Assembly: GCF_013402915.1 (NCBI RefSeq)
Contig: NC_050719.1
Location: forward strand, 806,001-870,000
Direction of reading: 5' to 3'
DNA: 64,000 bases
Source of the DNA: Zygotorulaspora mrakii
Taxonomy: Eukaryota > Ascomycota > Saccharomycetes > Saccharomycetales > Saccharomycetaceae
The notes beneath the pieces are model-generated. The model did no database searches, was not told the origin of the DNA, and saw only the letters and a list, made by a program, of their open reading frames with translations. Positions 1-10,243 of this stretch are shown here, in pieces. The translations under genes and the position numbers were made by a program. Numbering within the stretch: the first letter of the stretch is position 1; every line of letters starts with the position of its first letter.

Positions 1-1
1 A

Positions 2-736
2 GATGAAATTTTTACAGGAAAGTCGTCGAGACCACAACTTTTCCAAGGTGTGATATCTCATGGTGTCTACTTGGAAAAGGGCTATATCTACAACCATGCA
101 GGCTGGGCACCCATGAAAATAGCCAGAATACCCTGGGAAGAGACCGGAATCATTCAGAGAAAAAAAGATGCTCAAGCTGATCGGGCTGAAAACGAACTGG
201 TAGCACTACTCATGGAGCAACCATTTGCGCAATTTTTTGGTACCCAACACATGACGTATCAGGAGTTGCTCGTAGGTCAACTATACAAGTTTTTGGTCAA
301 CGCCTGCATCAATCCAGTCACTTCCATTATGGATTCGCTCAATGGTGAAATAGTCGACGATTGCTCGGATATATTTACACTCATCGTTGATGAGTGCCTA
401 CAGGTTCTTGAGCTATCGTATTCAAGAATTTTCAATTACGAAGATGTATACCAGAATCAGAAAGAGTATCCTGATATGAAGGTGAAATCTGTCTTGAACA
501 CCGAGCACATGGTTCGGCAAATCATCGAAATCGGCTGTGTAATCAACGCGAAGAACAGCAGTTCAATGAGACAGGATACCTTATACTTGAGAGACACAGA
601 AATTGAGTATATCAATGGCTACATCGTGAAACTTGCCTCAAGATTTAAAATCGAGGCTAAAACCAACAGAGCGATTGTATCCCTGGTCAACTTAAGACTT
701 GGTCTGAACAGAAGGAGAGCAAATGTTGGTGACTGA
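2..736 (+). CDS. PAN5: 2-dehydropantoate 2-reductase family protein, 5' truncated by the window edge
   Basis: This is the C-terminal 244 or so residues of a ketopantoate reductase (PAN5/ApbA family), the NADPH enzyme that makes pantoate for coenzyme A. The frame is open from base 2, so the Rossmann N-terminus lies outside the window. The motif ISHGVY near the window start and the C-terminal all-helical domain with NSSSMRQD followed by TEIEYINGYIV are typical of the family. S. cerevisiae has other relatives of this fold (YDL144C, CBS2), so PAN5 is chosen mainly from position: YHR063C (PAN5) neighbours RPP1 (YHR062C), as here. The stop is TGA at 734-736. Confidence 0.8.
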   Translation, partial: DEIFTGKSSRPQLFQGVISHGVYLEKGYIYNHAGWAPMKIARIPWEETGIIQRKKDAQADRAENELVALLMEQPFAQFFGTQHMTYQELLVGQLYKFLVNACINPVTSIMDSLNGEIVDDCSDIFTLIVDECLQVLELSYSRIFNYEDVYQNQKEYPDMKVKSVLNTEHMVRQIIEIGCVINAKNSSSMRQDTLYLRDTEIEYINGYIVKLASRFKIEAKTNRAIVSLVNLRLGLNRRRANVGD

Positions 737-1393
737 AGAACTCTGAAAGCAGTTTAATTTAGATAGACTAGTATTAGACCCCATTATAAATACTGTAGAA
801 TTACTCGTATAGAAATACATATTGTAACCGATAAAGAAGCTTGTAAAGCAGCTTTTTCTCCAAAGTTCCAGTTGTTGGTAGAAATCATGACAGCAGATCC
901 AGTTAGTCAATTCTGGAAGATGATTCACACTTCATGTGTGTCTGTTTTTGTGGCAGCTTTGTTTTTATTTAGTTTCTTCCCGATTGCTGTCATTTTGAGC
1001 TGACGGGCGAGACGCAAGACAGAAAAATATCAAAAAAATTTGACACTACGGAGAAAGATGAAAACAAATAGCCAAATAGTATCAAATAAATGTCATAATA
1101 AAAAGCAATCGAAAGGAGAAATACTTTTATAATCCAGCTTTTTTTGATCCCTGATTAGTAGTTCATAGGCATATTAACTATTGGACGCCTGATAGCTCAA
1201 TAATAGCTTTCGGTTTAACAGATTTTTTGACTGATTTGAAATACGACACTGATCGGTGATCATCGAAAAAAAAAATATAAGAAATATCGTTCAAGTCTTG
1301 GAGGATTGTGAAAGGTTCTCACTAGGAATTAAGAAGTAATTCGAGAGACTGGGATATCTGGAATATTTTTGTGAATATTTTTTCTCGTTGAAC
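737..1393. other. intergenic, PAN5 to SUM1
   Basis: This 657-base spacer holds the PAN5 3' end and the SUM1 promoter. It is AT-rich with short A and T runs, for example around 1265-1275. I see no RNA gene, repeat or convincing open frame. Confidence 0.6.
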
Positions 1394-3931
1394 ATGGCGA
1401 AGAATTCGGAAGAAGCCAGCAATGGGGTAGATATGAAGAAAGAAGTCAATGACGTTGACGAATCACAAAGCAATGGTGGCTTATCACTTCCGATGATCCA
1501 ACAGGAATTGAATGCCACATCTGAGAAATTTCATGAATTGGAGGATTTGCTGCTATCCAGGGATACCACAGTGACTGCAACCATCCAGGATCTATTCAAC
1601 ACTGTAAAAACGCTATCTTACAATCAATCGATTTTAGAGAATAAGTTAGATGATGCGTTGAAGAATCAAATTAATTCAGATGTGTTGGTGAATAGTATAA
1701 ATGAAAGGTTGAATAAGCTCTCCTCCTCAATGGGGACGATAACGAAGTCATTTCAATCCTCAGAAGCAAGTAATAATTTGAGTAGTCTTGCTAGTATGGT
1801 TCCAGTGGATAATGGGGGTGATCAGCTTATGTCAAGACCTCCTACAGTACGGAGGGGTCCAGGAAGGCCACGAAAAGAGAGCAATTTGAATAGGACAAGT
1901 GAATACTCAAACCATAATATTCAACAGGTTAAGGTCATGTTGCCTACCGGCGGTGTTCAATTAGCCAAATCAAAGAGATATTTTACAGATCCTTCAGTCG
2001 ATAGCGACTATAGCGCTTCTGTAAAAGAGGAGCCAATATCGCATGGCAAGCAGGTGCTCTCTTCAACAACTAGCACAAATAACAGTAACGTAGCTAATCC
2101 AATTAAAAGGAAAAGGGGCAGACCTCCAAAGAAAAGAACGGTAGAAACTGTAATCATAAATGAGAATCATATCAACGAGGAAGAAGATGAAGAAGAGAAA
2201 GCAACAACTAATTTAACCAACACAAATGCTAATACAGCTTCACTATCCAATTCAAACTTACCGCATATAATGAATGCTGATGGTATGCTTCCTGTTGAGG
2301 CACCATCCACAGTCAATTCTCCGGCTCCAACTACGAGATCATCTTCTAGTTCGTCATTACCTTCGCATGAAATCCCATCTACTGTGGCAACTGTTGATTC
2401 TACTAATTACCAAGAAAATCACGATGCAAATCATATAAATTCCGAAAATGGAATCGTAACAACTCGTATTATTACACCTTTAGCCCGTAAAAAATTGTTG
2501 GGAGCAAATATTGACAATGACAACATTGTCGTTGAAATATCTCCATCAAATGGAGATGGTGATAATGAATCCAATATAAACCTCAATAGGCAACAAAGAG
2601 AACTAGAAAAAAGGCGTGATTCACGAGAAAAGATGTTAGTCAACATGAAATACAATGATCGTGAAAAGGCAAAATCGTTCATGGAATCAAATAAAAAATT
2701 ACTGAAGGCAATGAGAGATGAGGAAAGGAGGAAAAGAATGACAGCCTTAATATACGATACTAAATCACCATACCCCGCAAGAGTGCTCAACCGTTTACCG
2801 AACTCGTCCCCGTCATCAGCCCAACCTGCTAAGCCGACAGAAGTACAGCCACAAGTACCTAAAGTAGAAGAGAATAATCAACTGACAAAAAAAATTGGCA
2901 TCTCTTCAATACTGAATACAGAGGAAAGCTATGCTAAAGAAGAATCTCCAAATGAAGTTATAGGTCCCTTAAAGCGTACAAGAACGAATGAATTCGAAGA
3001 GGAGGAGGAAGAAGAGGATCTGGAGGACGTAGATGAATCACAGTCTGGAAGATCGATTAGGAGAAGGAGATTATCGATACAAATGGCGAGTCCCACTGAT
3101 GAAACCGGATCAAATAATGAAATGAGTGATGGTGCACTCGGTAAAAAAAATGAATCACATGTATCACTATTATTAGCATCCCCCATTGAGTTGCTTTGTC
3201 GTGATGGATTTTTCTATCGTAGAAATATGCCAAATGTTCCAATAACGACGGGAGCGTATTTAGAGTTCAAGTTTAAACCTAAACAAGATGAATTAATAAA
3301 CTTGAGATTGAACCAAAAGGATTTTTCAGATAAAACAAAGCAAAATAGAATGAACGCTCATTTTCTGAAGCCGGAAATTGAAATGGAAACAGAGCATGCT
3401 TTTAGTATTTTGAGCAATACCACTCTTACTGAAAAGTACGTCAACAGCTTGGAATATTTTTTAATGGAATTTCGTTGGGAGAATAAATTGGTCGGCTTAG
3501 GTCTAAAATTGAGAGAATCAAAGAGAACTTGGCAAAGGCGTAAAGCATTATTTGCTTTGTTTGAATTCTGGAGAGATCAATCGAGAGAAAAGAGAAATTT
3601 TGCCGGTTTTACTATATTGCATGCCGTGAAAGAAATGGAAAACTATAGAATATTCATCAATCGTTCAGTTTCGTGGTTCTACAATCACATTACATTGCTG
3701 AAAATGATCCTTTACGATTTATGTGATAATGTAGATACTCAATGGAGAGAGTGGATGTTTCACAAAGGTGAAACTATTCCTGTCCTGGGTATTAATGACG
3801 TCAATGAAGAGAATATAAATGAGGCAATAGACAACGTTCTCACTTTAGATTTTCTTGATGACGGTTCAGAGAACAATCAAGTCAAATCATCAAAAGTAAT
3901 ACCACCTTCGTCGCATGAGTCATCTGTATAA
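1394..3931 (+). CDS. SUM1: Sum1-type AT-hook transcriptional repressor
   Basis: This is probably the orthologue of Sum1, the DNA-binding repressor of middle-sporulation genes, which also recruits the Hst1 histone deacetylase in S. cerevisiae. Visible features are two AT-hooks, GPGRPRK near residue 153 and KRGRPPKK near residue 240. A long low-complexity Ser/Asn region follows, then an acidic Glu run near residue 534, and a conserved folded C-terminal segment (about residues 590-800). The protein is 845 aa, shorter than S. cerevisiae Sum1 (1062). The first in-frame ATG is 1394; the open frame extends two codons further upstream without an ATG. SUM1 (YDR310C) sits between PAN5 and RPP1/GIC2 homologues in the expected ancestral order, which supports the call because the disordered regions carry little homology. 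Confidence 0.78.
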   Translation: MAKNSEEASNGVDMKKEVNDVDESQSNGGLSLPMIQQELNATSEKFHELEDLLLSRDTTVTATIQDLFNTVKTLSYNQSILENKLDDALKNQINSDVLVNSINERLNKLSSSMGTITKSFQSSEASNNLSSLASMVPVDNGGDQLMSRPPTVRRGPGRPRKESNLNRTSEYSNHNIQQVKVMLPTGGVQLAKSKRYFTDPSVDSDYSASVKEEPISHGKQVLSSTTSTNNSNVANPIKRKRGRPPKKRTVETVIINENHINEEEDEEEKATTNLTNTNANTASLSNSNLPHIMNADGMLPVEAPSTVNSPAPTTRSSSSSSLPSHEIPSTVATVDSTNYQENHDANHINSENGIVTTRIITPLARKKLLGANIDNDNIVVEISPSNGDGDNESNINLNRQQRELEKRRDSREKMLVNMKYNDREKAKSFMESNKKLLKAMRDEERRKRMTALIYDTKSPYPARVLNRLPNSSPSSAQPAKPTEVQPQVPKVEENNQLTKKIGISSILNTEESYAKEESPNEVIGPLKRTRTNEFEEEEEEEDLEDVDESQSGRSIRRRRLSIQMASPTDETGSNNEMSDGALGKKNESHVSLLLASPIELLCRDGFFYRRNMPNVPITTGAYLEFKFKPKQDELINLRLNQKDFSDKTKQNRMNAHFLKPEIEMETEHAFSILSNTTLTEKYVNSLEYFLMEFRWENKLVGLGLKLRESKRTWQRRKALFALFEFWRDQSREKRNFAGFTILHAVKEMENYRIFINRSVSWFYNHITLLKMILYDLCDNVDTQWREWMFHKGETIPVLGINDVNEENINEAIDNVLTLDFLDDGSENNQVKSSKVIPPSSHESSV

Positions 3932-4115
3932 GTATTAGTTTTTGTAATTTTTAAATTGATGGAAATTCATCTTTTCATATATATTTTTCACTCTTCCTTG
4001 CAGCAGATGCTTGATGCGACTAAATTGATGCTCAGAAAAAATTCAATCGAAGACTGATGATGAGAAATGCAAACTCATCACTGAAGCTGAGGAGCTAGAT
4101 AAAGAGACAAGAATA

Positions 4116-4985
4116 ATGTTGGTTGATCTCAACGTATGCTGGCCCCAGAAGAGTTATCAAGAAACAGTTACGGAACGTGATGTGTGGAATGTAAGAAAAA
4201 CATTGGAAACTCTGAATGTCCTTGGATACACACATGTGGCCATCAATTTTACAGTAAACCATAGCGAAAAACTTCCCAGCGACCCCAAGGAGGTAAATCC
4301 AATTCGGATAGAGGAGAGATTTGGTCACCTAATGAAGACCACAGGTTTAAAAATATACTCACGGATAACCTTGATTATAGATGATCCATCTAAAGGGCAG
4401 TCTCTAACAAAAATTTCCAAGTTCTTTGATATAGTTTCTGCGCTACCAATAAGTGAACGTGGTGTTACACTAGCAACTACCAGTTTAGAGATTGATATTC
4501 TCACTTTCAATTACGGGGAGCGCCTTCCAGTTTTCCTGAAGCATAAAAGCATTTGCAGCTGTGTCAAGAGAGGTGTCAAAATTGAGATAGTTTACTCCTA
4601 TGCGCTTAGAGATATCCAATTGCGCAGGCAGTTTGTATCAAATGTCAGAAGCGTTATACGAAGCTCAAGATCCCGTGGCCTGGTAATCAGTAGCGGGGCA
4701 CAAACACCCTTAGAGTGTAGGAACGTACTTGGTGTCGTGAGCTTGATAAAATTCTTAGGACTGCCAAGCGACAAATGCAATCGAGCCATGGGTGAGCTCG
4801 CAGCTTTGGTGCTGCTGAATGGCCGATTAAGGAACAAAAGTTACAAGCAGACAGTCGTGGTGGGCGGTGGTTCAGATTCCGACATAGTGAACGACATAAC
4901 GCCCTCCACCAACACTGAGAACATAAAAATCATTAAACGAAAACGTCAAGATGAGCAGCCACATGTCAAGAAGGTAAAGCTATGA
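4116..4985 (+). CDS. RPP1: RNase P / RNase MRP protein subunit Rpp1 (p30)
   Basis: Rpp1 is an essential protein subunit shared by nuclear RNase P (tRNA 5' processing) and RNase MRP (rRNA processing). The N-terminus MLVDLNVCWPQ and the TIM-barrel-like p30 fold through about residue 220 match the family. Length is 289 aa against about 293 in S. cerevisiae. The C-terminus is a short basic tail (KRKR and VKKVKL), probably a nuclear localisation signal. The start ATG at 4116 gives exactly the conserved N-terminus. PAC-like GATGAG elements lie just upstream (about 4055-4080), as in ribosome-biogenesis-type promoters, although they are not perfect matches. In S. cerevisiae YHR062C lies between PAN5 and GIC1, as here. 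Confidence 0.95.
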   Translation: MLVDLNVCWPQKSYQETVTERDVWNVRKTLETLNVLGYTHVAINFTVNHSEKLPSDPKEVNPIRIEERFGHLMKTTGLKIYSRITLIIDDPSKGQSLTKISKFFDIVSALPISERGVTLATTSLEIDILTFNYGERLPVFLKHKSICSCVKRGVKIEIVYSYALRDIQLRRQFVSNVRSVIRSSRSRGLVISSGAQTPLECRNVLGVVSLIKFLGLPSDKCNRAMGELAALVLLNGRLRNKSYKQTVVVGGGSDSDIVNDITPSTNTENIKIIKRKRQDEQPHVKKVKL

Positions 4986-5668
4986 TCATACTACCCTAGT
5001 GATGTTAAAAACGATATATCGCACTAAATAACTATCTAGGTAAGCCCGAACGCCTGCAAACTACCGGCAAAGATCTTCGGATCATCATACCGTACAGGAG
5101 GAAAGCAGACAATCCAGTCCTCAGGCCTTACTCAAACATGAAACACATCAAATTCTTTCATTACACTTACAGTATTGACGCCAAATATAATGGTAGTTAT
5201 TTCAACATCGTGTAATTTCCTTTTTGAGTATTTACATTATCTTAAGTTTTTTCTATTAAGAAAAACGCGAACAACCACAAAGTGTTCTGGAAGAATGTAA
5301 GAAGACATCGGTGATATTTCGCGTCTTACGCAACCGAATGTAGTTAAAGATTGATAACAGGAAACACCACTTCAATTCACTGGAAAATGTTCGTTTCGTA
5401 ATACATGTGTTGCAGCGTCAATACGTTACTTGTTAGCGGATCTGAGAATTTCGCTAACGCCAAAAAGGCTGTTTAGTGTGCTTTTAGGTATTTTTCACTT
5501 TACGTGTCCGATGAATTTGGTACCCTGCAATTTAGCAGTTGTATCTCAAGGGAATTTGACGATATATATTCGATGGAGAAGAATCCAGTTGGATGATTGA
5601 ATCGTCAAACGAAAATAATTATCAATTGCGCAGGCTAGGAAGTGAATTGAAACTGTGAAGTGGGTGCA
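4986..5668. other. intergenic, RPP1 to GIC
   Basis: This 683-base spacer carries the RPP1 3' end and the promoter of the GIC gene. A 68-codon frame without an early ATG runs through 5009-5215, but it has no recognisable similarity and I do not call it. No tRNA or repeat is seen. Confidence 0.55.
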
Positions 5669-6793
5669 ATGGCAACAGGATTCGAGCTTCCTCAGATGAG
5701 GTCGATCTGGTTGGACGAAGATCAAGATGCTGAAAAATTGTACGCGCAGCAGTTCATGGGCTCAGATGAAGAGGACTCTGTGGCAATTAAAATGGTTAAC
5801 AGTGATAAACCACTGCTTAACAATAAGAAGAGAATAGAGTTACCACCATTGAGTAAGAACTCCATGATGAAATGCTTCGAGACGTCACCATCTGTTACTC
5901 CAATGAAGAAGAAGAAAAGGAAGGGTCTTTTAGGCTTCTTTAAGGGAAAGGAGATCGTGCAAGCAAAGAGGATTTCGACCCCCTTTGCATTCCAACACAT
6001 TTCCCATGCTAACACGAAGGCTGGATTTGAATCTGATCAAGATGATGGAGAGAAGGAGGATAACTCACCCACGGTTCCAATTGAGACTTCCGACAAACAA
6101 GGTCCATTACACAAGGCTTTTGTCACACAGTCTATACCGGAGGAGTACAAAGACACCAACAAAATATCCGATAGAAAGAGAGCTTCAATGATATCCAGAA
6201 GATCGCTTTCCGGTTCTATTTCTACACATTCTTCTAATAACTCAAGATCGAGTGCTGGTCGCATCGTATCTAGCTCCACAATGGCTACATCAATACATCA
6301 TGAGTCATCATCATCACCTTCGCGCCTTACATTACTAAATATAATGGAAAAGTCCAATGGCAAGTTTAACGCGACAACAAGCGATAAAGAGAGTAACGTT
6401 TCACTAGATTTTTTGAAAAATTATAATTTCCCAACTCTGCTAGATCCAAAAACAGCAAACCAAGGGCCCCATGATTCAAACTCAAATATAACTCCTATTA
6501 TAGAAGTCGCTGTATCTGAGATGAATTCGATTAAAATCGATGACCTCAATAATGATGATGATGGAGATAGTGATGAAGAAGAAGAAGACTTGAGGAGCAT
6601 TCATTCATTACCTGTGGTTAACAAAACAAACTCTTATCTAAAATCGTCAAGGACACCAGATATCGAAAACGAATGGTTTGGTGAGAATACGAGAAAATCC
6701 GTAGATGATATATTGTTATGTTATCACACTCCAAGCGAGAGTGGCTCATTTGTTCAATCGCCATTTACAAGCCCAAAAAAATCAATCGTTTAA
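5669..6793 (+). CDS. GIC1: Cdc42 effector with CRIB motif (Gic1/Gic2 family)
   Basis: This is a Cdc42-GTP effector acting in bud emergence and cytoskeletal polarity at the cortex. A CRIB motif, ISTPFAFQHISH, begins at residue 102, directly after a polybasic patch (KKKKRKG near residue 83) that in Gic proteins helps bind membrane PIP2. The rest is Ser-rich and disordered, with an acidic stretch (EEEEED) near residue 305 and Ser/Pro motifs at the C-terminus. The protein is 374 aa; S. cerevisiae Gic1 and Gic2 are of similar size and arose from the duplication, so this single gene is equally the counterpart of both (YHR061C and YDR309C). The start is the ATG at 5669; the frame extends three codons upstream from a GTG. 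Confidence 0.9.
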   Translation: MATGFELPQMRSIWLDEDQDAEKLYAQQFMGSDEEDSVAIKMVNSDKPLLNNKKRIELPPLSKNSMMKCFETSPSVTPMKKKKRKGLLGFFKGKEIVQAKRISTPFAFQHISHANTKAGFESDQDDGEKEDNSPTVPIETSDKQGPLHKAFVTQSIPEEYKDTNKISDRKRASMISRRSLSGSISTHSSNNSRSSAGRIVSSSTMATSIHHESSSSPSRLTLLNIMEKSNGKFNATTSDKESNVSLDFLKNYNFPTLLDPKTANQGPHDSNSNITPIIEVAVSEMNSIKIDDLNNDDDGDSDEEEEDLRSIHSLPVVNKTNSYLKSSRTPDIENEWFGENTRKSVDDILLCYHTPSESGSFVQSPFTSPKKSIV

Positions 6794-7092
6794 GAGCGTC
6801 ACACCATTACTTCTCCTAACAAACGCCGTCTTACCTAACCGCTAGTCAACCCAGATACCTTTGGCATTAATTCTTTGATTTTCACAGCATAACAACTATA
6901 GCATCTAGTCATTTTTTGGACTCCAAAATGAAAGTCCGTAAACTCTCGTTTCATACAGATTATTTCTGCCGGCATTAATCTCACTTCAGCTGAAGCTGTC
7001 ATCACTCGTTATTGTAGATGTGTAAATAAATATGCTCAATTAATGATTATATGTCTTGTAACTATCTACAATGAGATGTGAAGCGAAGTTTC

Positions 7093-7599
7093 TTAGTCTT
7101 CACCAATTGTTTTCACGAGCTGATGGATAGAGTTTTTACAATTTATAAGTTCGACCATTAACGGAATGCCACTTTTGAAATTACTTTGAGACTGCCTCAA
7201 TGACATCGGAGCTGTAAGAGATCCTCCAAACATAGAAAGGGGATCAGTTTGCTTAAATTTTTTTTTCTTCTCCTCATTGTCGCCTCTATTACGTCTTCTT
7301 ATCTGTGAGTTGCTTGCTTCCGACTTCTCCTCATTTTCTGTATCTATGATCTCACGTTTTGTAATGTTCACATCTCCCCTACCATCTATATCTGCAACCA
7401 ATTGACCTTCGTAAGATCTATCCCAGTAATCCATACCATACCTTCCTCGAAGTGAATCTTTGTTATGGTAATTGGCTCTGCCGAGGTTGTAGAAGCCATC
7501 AGCCATACTCTTTTGGAATTGCTCTAGAAGTAAGTCATACTTTGCTAGTAGCTTTAGCAGGCCTATATATGAATCGTCATTCATCATGTCTTTTGTCAT
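7093..7599 (-). CDS. VMA22: V-ATPase assembly factor Vma22
   Basis: Vma22 is an ER peripheral protein that, with Vma12, stabilises the Vph1 subunit during assembly of the V-ATPase V0 sector. This 168-aa protein (S. cerevisiae 181 aa) has the family signature near the C-terminus, DPLSMFGGSLTAPMSLRQ at residues 119-136. An N-terminal coiled-coil-like helix and a charged middle region (residues 85-118) precede it. The start ATG at 7597-7599 lies 143 bases from the divergent MED21 start, so the two genes share a promoter region. The position matches YHR060W, next to GIC1. Confidence 0.93.
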   Translation of the reverse strand: MTKDMMNDDSYIGLLKLLAKYDLLLEQFQKSMADGFYNLGRANYHNKDSLRGRYGMDYWDRSYEGQLVADIDGRGDVNITKREIIDTENEEKSEASNSQIRRRNRGDNEEKKKKFKQTDPLSMFGGSLTAPMSLRQSQSNFKSGIPLMVELINCKNSIHQLVKTIGED

Positions 7600-7742
7600 T
7601 TGCTATTCCTCAATCCTTCTCTGTAATTTAAAAAAATTGGCAGAACAACTTGAGCATTCGGTGTTTCTTATATCACAACTCTATAATGAAACTAACAAGT
7701 GTAGAATAAAAACAATAAAAAACAAGGGGTCCACAAGCAACT
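7600..7742. promoter_or_regulatory. shared divergent promoter, VMA22/MED21
   Basis: Only 143 bases separate the two divergent start codons, so control elements must be shared. The segment is AT-rich with A-runs on both strands. No specific factor site is identified. Confidence 0.5.
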
Positions 7743-8210
7743 ATGACCGACAGGCTAACTCAATTACAAATATGTCTCGACCAGATGATGGAACAGTTCT
7801 GCGCAACATTGAATTATATTGACAAAAATCATGATTTCATGCCTGTTGATGAATCTGAGGCTAAAATGGCAGACAAACATGCTGTAGTGGCTCCCCCAGA
7901 GGAGTTTTCAAACACTATTGATGAGCTATCAACAGATATAATACTTAAAACGAGGCAGATTATGAAACTTATTGATTCCTTGCCTGGGGTCGATGTTTCT
8001 GCTGAAGAACAGATGCACAAGATTGATGTATTACAAAAAGAGCTTGTAAAGGTGGAAGACCAAAAGATAGAAGCCATCAAAGAGAAAGATAAACTACAGA
8101 AAGATGTAAGTGAAATGATAAAGTTTTTCGCTGGTGGAATTGCTGAATCTAGAGAAGCTCTTGTATCGACAGCCACAAAGGACTCTTTGCAAATTGGTGG
8201 CAACGCTTAA
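7743..8210 (+). CDS. SRB7: Mediator subunit Med21 (Srb7)
   Basis: Med21 is a small, essential Mediator subunit of the middle module that forms a four-helix bundle and coiled coil with Med7. The N-terminus [19 protein letters not shown] is the conserved family hallmark. The C-terminal half is a predicted long coiled coil (about residues 85-140). Length is 155 aa against 140 in S. cerevisiae; the extra residues lie after the coiled coil and in the linker. The ATG at 7743 gives the conserved start. It is the counterpart of YDR308C and is convergent with PMT7, with 47 bases between stop codons. Confidence 0.94.
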   Translation: MTDRLTQLQICLDQMMEQFCATLNYIDKNHDFMPVDESEAKMADKHAVVAPPEEFSNTIDELSTDIILKTRQIMKLIDSLPGVDVSAEEQMHKIDVLQKELVKVEDQKIEAIKEKDKLQKDVSEMIKFFAGGIAESREALVSTATKDSLQIGGNA

Positions 8211-8257
8211 AAAGAAATTATGATCATTCATATATAACGGTTGTGATACCTTCTTTC

Positions 8258-10243
8258 TCAATAATAGATCACAAAAATAATATAGCAGCATATGCATAAG
8301 AAAATTAAAGGATGCAAATGATAACTCATCGTAAAAGTTTGGAAGACTGAAAGCAGTCCCATGAAAAGACTCGGCATATACTGAACTATTTCTACATTGT
8401 CATGGGGTGATTTCAATAGCGGATAGAAGTGCAAAAACCATCCTATAGAGCAAGTAATGCCGAAATCTTGATATATTTTGCGATTCATGGATTCTTGGTT
8501 ATTTGATGAATCTTTCCAAGGGTTATATCTCCAAGCTTGAATTATTTCAAAAATCCCAAATACCAATAAAGATATCAATGACGAACACCAAATACTGTCA
8601 ACATATCTATCACGAGAGATATAAACAGGCCATGTTTCTGGTTTGATTGGTCCTTCTTGTTTATAGTTTTTCTCATAATAGTTATACTTATATTGTTTCT
8701 TCAACAATTCAACTATCAGCTTAAAATACTTGAAAAGCTCTTTTGTTTCACCAAAATACGTAGTGCATTCGGTGCTACGAGATGGATCCGGCTTGACTTG
8801 ATCAATTTGGAAGAGCGCCCTATTCATCGTTGCATGTTCGAGACACAGCACTTCCTGCTGATTGAACCCCCAATCTGGCAACCTTATATCATGAGCTATC
8901 ATTTGACATTTATGACCCTCATTAGTAAATCTTAGAATAGCATTTAAAGGTTCAATTGGGTCCCTCACTGCACCGTTTATTGCATTGATGAGCCAGGTTT
9001 CATCAGAGTCACCAACATAATCATAGCCTCCCGTGCACGATACTTCAAGGTCATATTCTTGCTCAGTTACCGGTGGCTTAGCAGATGACGCTCTTAAGAG
9101 TAGACCAGTTGAGCGATGTCTTAATTTTATTTTGGCCATATCGTGTACAATACGAAATCTGGGACCAATGTTGAGGGCTGGATTACTGTGTTCAATAATC
9201 CATTCATTTTCATGATCATATTCTAACTGTATTAGTGTTACTTGCTGTTCTTGAGAACCACCTTTATAGGTGAAATTGTGCGAATGCAAATAGCCACCGA
9301 GCGAATCCAAATGGCGCAAAGTAATAACTGAACCGTAATACAAATGTTTAGGATAATCGTGAGGTCCTCTTAAGAACGTTTTAAACTCACGCGACATGTA
9401 AGAAGAGAACTCAGGACTGTCATTGCGCCAACTGTTTAACTCGTAAACGTAACACGACGTAAATATAGCGAAAGGTATAAGCCCCAGGAAGAAAAATTTG
9501 TAAACGGCATAACATGCCAATTGACAGGTCGTCATATTCACATCACCCATGACATTCCAAAAGTTGATGAGCACTAAAGTGATGATCCAAATCCATGTGA
9601 ACAAGCCAATGAACTTTGTAGACATAGCAAGGCCAAGCGAAATACCTAAACCTGCCAAATGACAAATCCATGAACGACTTAGGTTCTTTGAGCACTTGAC
9701 GTTTTGCCAGAAAAGAAAAGACATGGCAAAAAACAACCATTGCAATGTCTCGAGAGTTACTGACGATGCTTCTGATCTGAAAAGAGGAAGGTACGCGATA
9801 CTAAAAACACCAAAAAGAGCTAGAATACGACTTGTATTTGTTCTTCTCAAGACCCAATAAAATAGCGAAAGAGTGGCAGAAGCAAAATAGAGTGAAATCA
9901 TTCTCATATCTTGCACCTCATAAGAAAAAAATGAGTATAACAGAAACCCAAATGGTGGCAGAGGTCCTAAGTAGAACTTGTTCTGTTTATAGTAACCAAT
10001 TGCATCGTATAATTCTGTTTCACGGTCCGTAAGGCCCTGCCTCTGAAGATCCGAATGATAGCTTATCACATATGCACTAAATCCCACTGCAATTGAGAGT
10101 CCCAGTGCTATATCAACGACATCAAGTCGTCCAACTCGCTTAATCCAGTATATATTCGCTGGCTCATACTTTCTAAATGGCCCATCTAGCTCCGATGACC
10201 TTTTATCAAGTTCTTGAGCTTCCCCGGAGTAATGTTTGGACAT
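8258..10243 (-). CDS. PMT7: Pmt7-type protein O-mannosyltransferase-like membrane protein
   Basis: This is a multi-span ER membrane protein of the dolichyl-phosphate-mannose protein O-mannosyltransferase family, in the divergent Pmt7 branch (S. cerevisiae YDR307W, 662 aa; here 661 aa). Hydrophobic segments occupy about residues 40-60 and 100-290, and two or three more lie near the C-terminus. A lumenal loop (about residues 305-480) has MIR-like repeats, e.g. LYYGSVITLRHLDS. In the first lumenal loop, where active PMTs have an Asp-Glu pair and an HPP motif, this protein reads RETEL (residues 74-78) and LPP (95-97). Catalytic activity is therefore doubtful; see findings. The start ATG is at 10241-10243. 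Confidence 0.9.
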   Translation of the reverse strand: MSKHYSGEAQELDKRSSELDGPFRKYEPANIYWIKRVGRLDVVDIALGLSIAVGFSAYVISYHSDLQRQGLTDRETELYDAIGYYKQNKFYLGPLPPFGFLLYSFFSYEVQDMRMISLYFASATLSLFYWVLRRTNTSRILALFGVFSIAYLPLFRSEASSVTLETLQWLFFAMSFLFWQNVKCSKNLSRSWICHLAGLGISLGLAMSTKFIGLFTWIWIITLVLINFWNVMGDVNMTTCQLACYAVYKFFFLGLIPFAIFTSCYVYELNSWRNDSPEFSSYMSREFKTFLRGPHDYPKHLYYGSVITLRHLDSLGGYLHSHNFTYKGGSQEQQVTLIQLEYDHENEWIIEHSNPALNIGPRFRIVHDMAKIKLRHRSTGLLLRASSAKPPVTEQEYDLEVSCTGGYDYVGDSDETWLINAINGAVRDPIEPLNAILRFTNEGHKCQMIAHDIRLPDWGFNQQEVLCLEHATMNRALFQIDQVKPDPSRSTECTTYFGETKELFKYFKLIVELLKKQYKYNYYEKNYKQEGPIKPETWPVYISRDRYVDSIWCSSLISLLVFGIFEIIQAWRYNPWKDSSNNQESMNRKIYQDFGITCSIGWFLHFYPLLKSPHDNVEIVQYMPSLFMGLLSVFQTFTMSYHLHPLIFLCICCYIIFVIYY

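Noticed and set aside
5009..5215. 68-codon open frame after RPP1
   Set aside because: It has no ATG until codon 44, is out of frame with RPP1, and I recognise no similarity; chance is likely.
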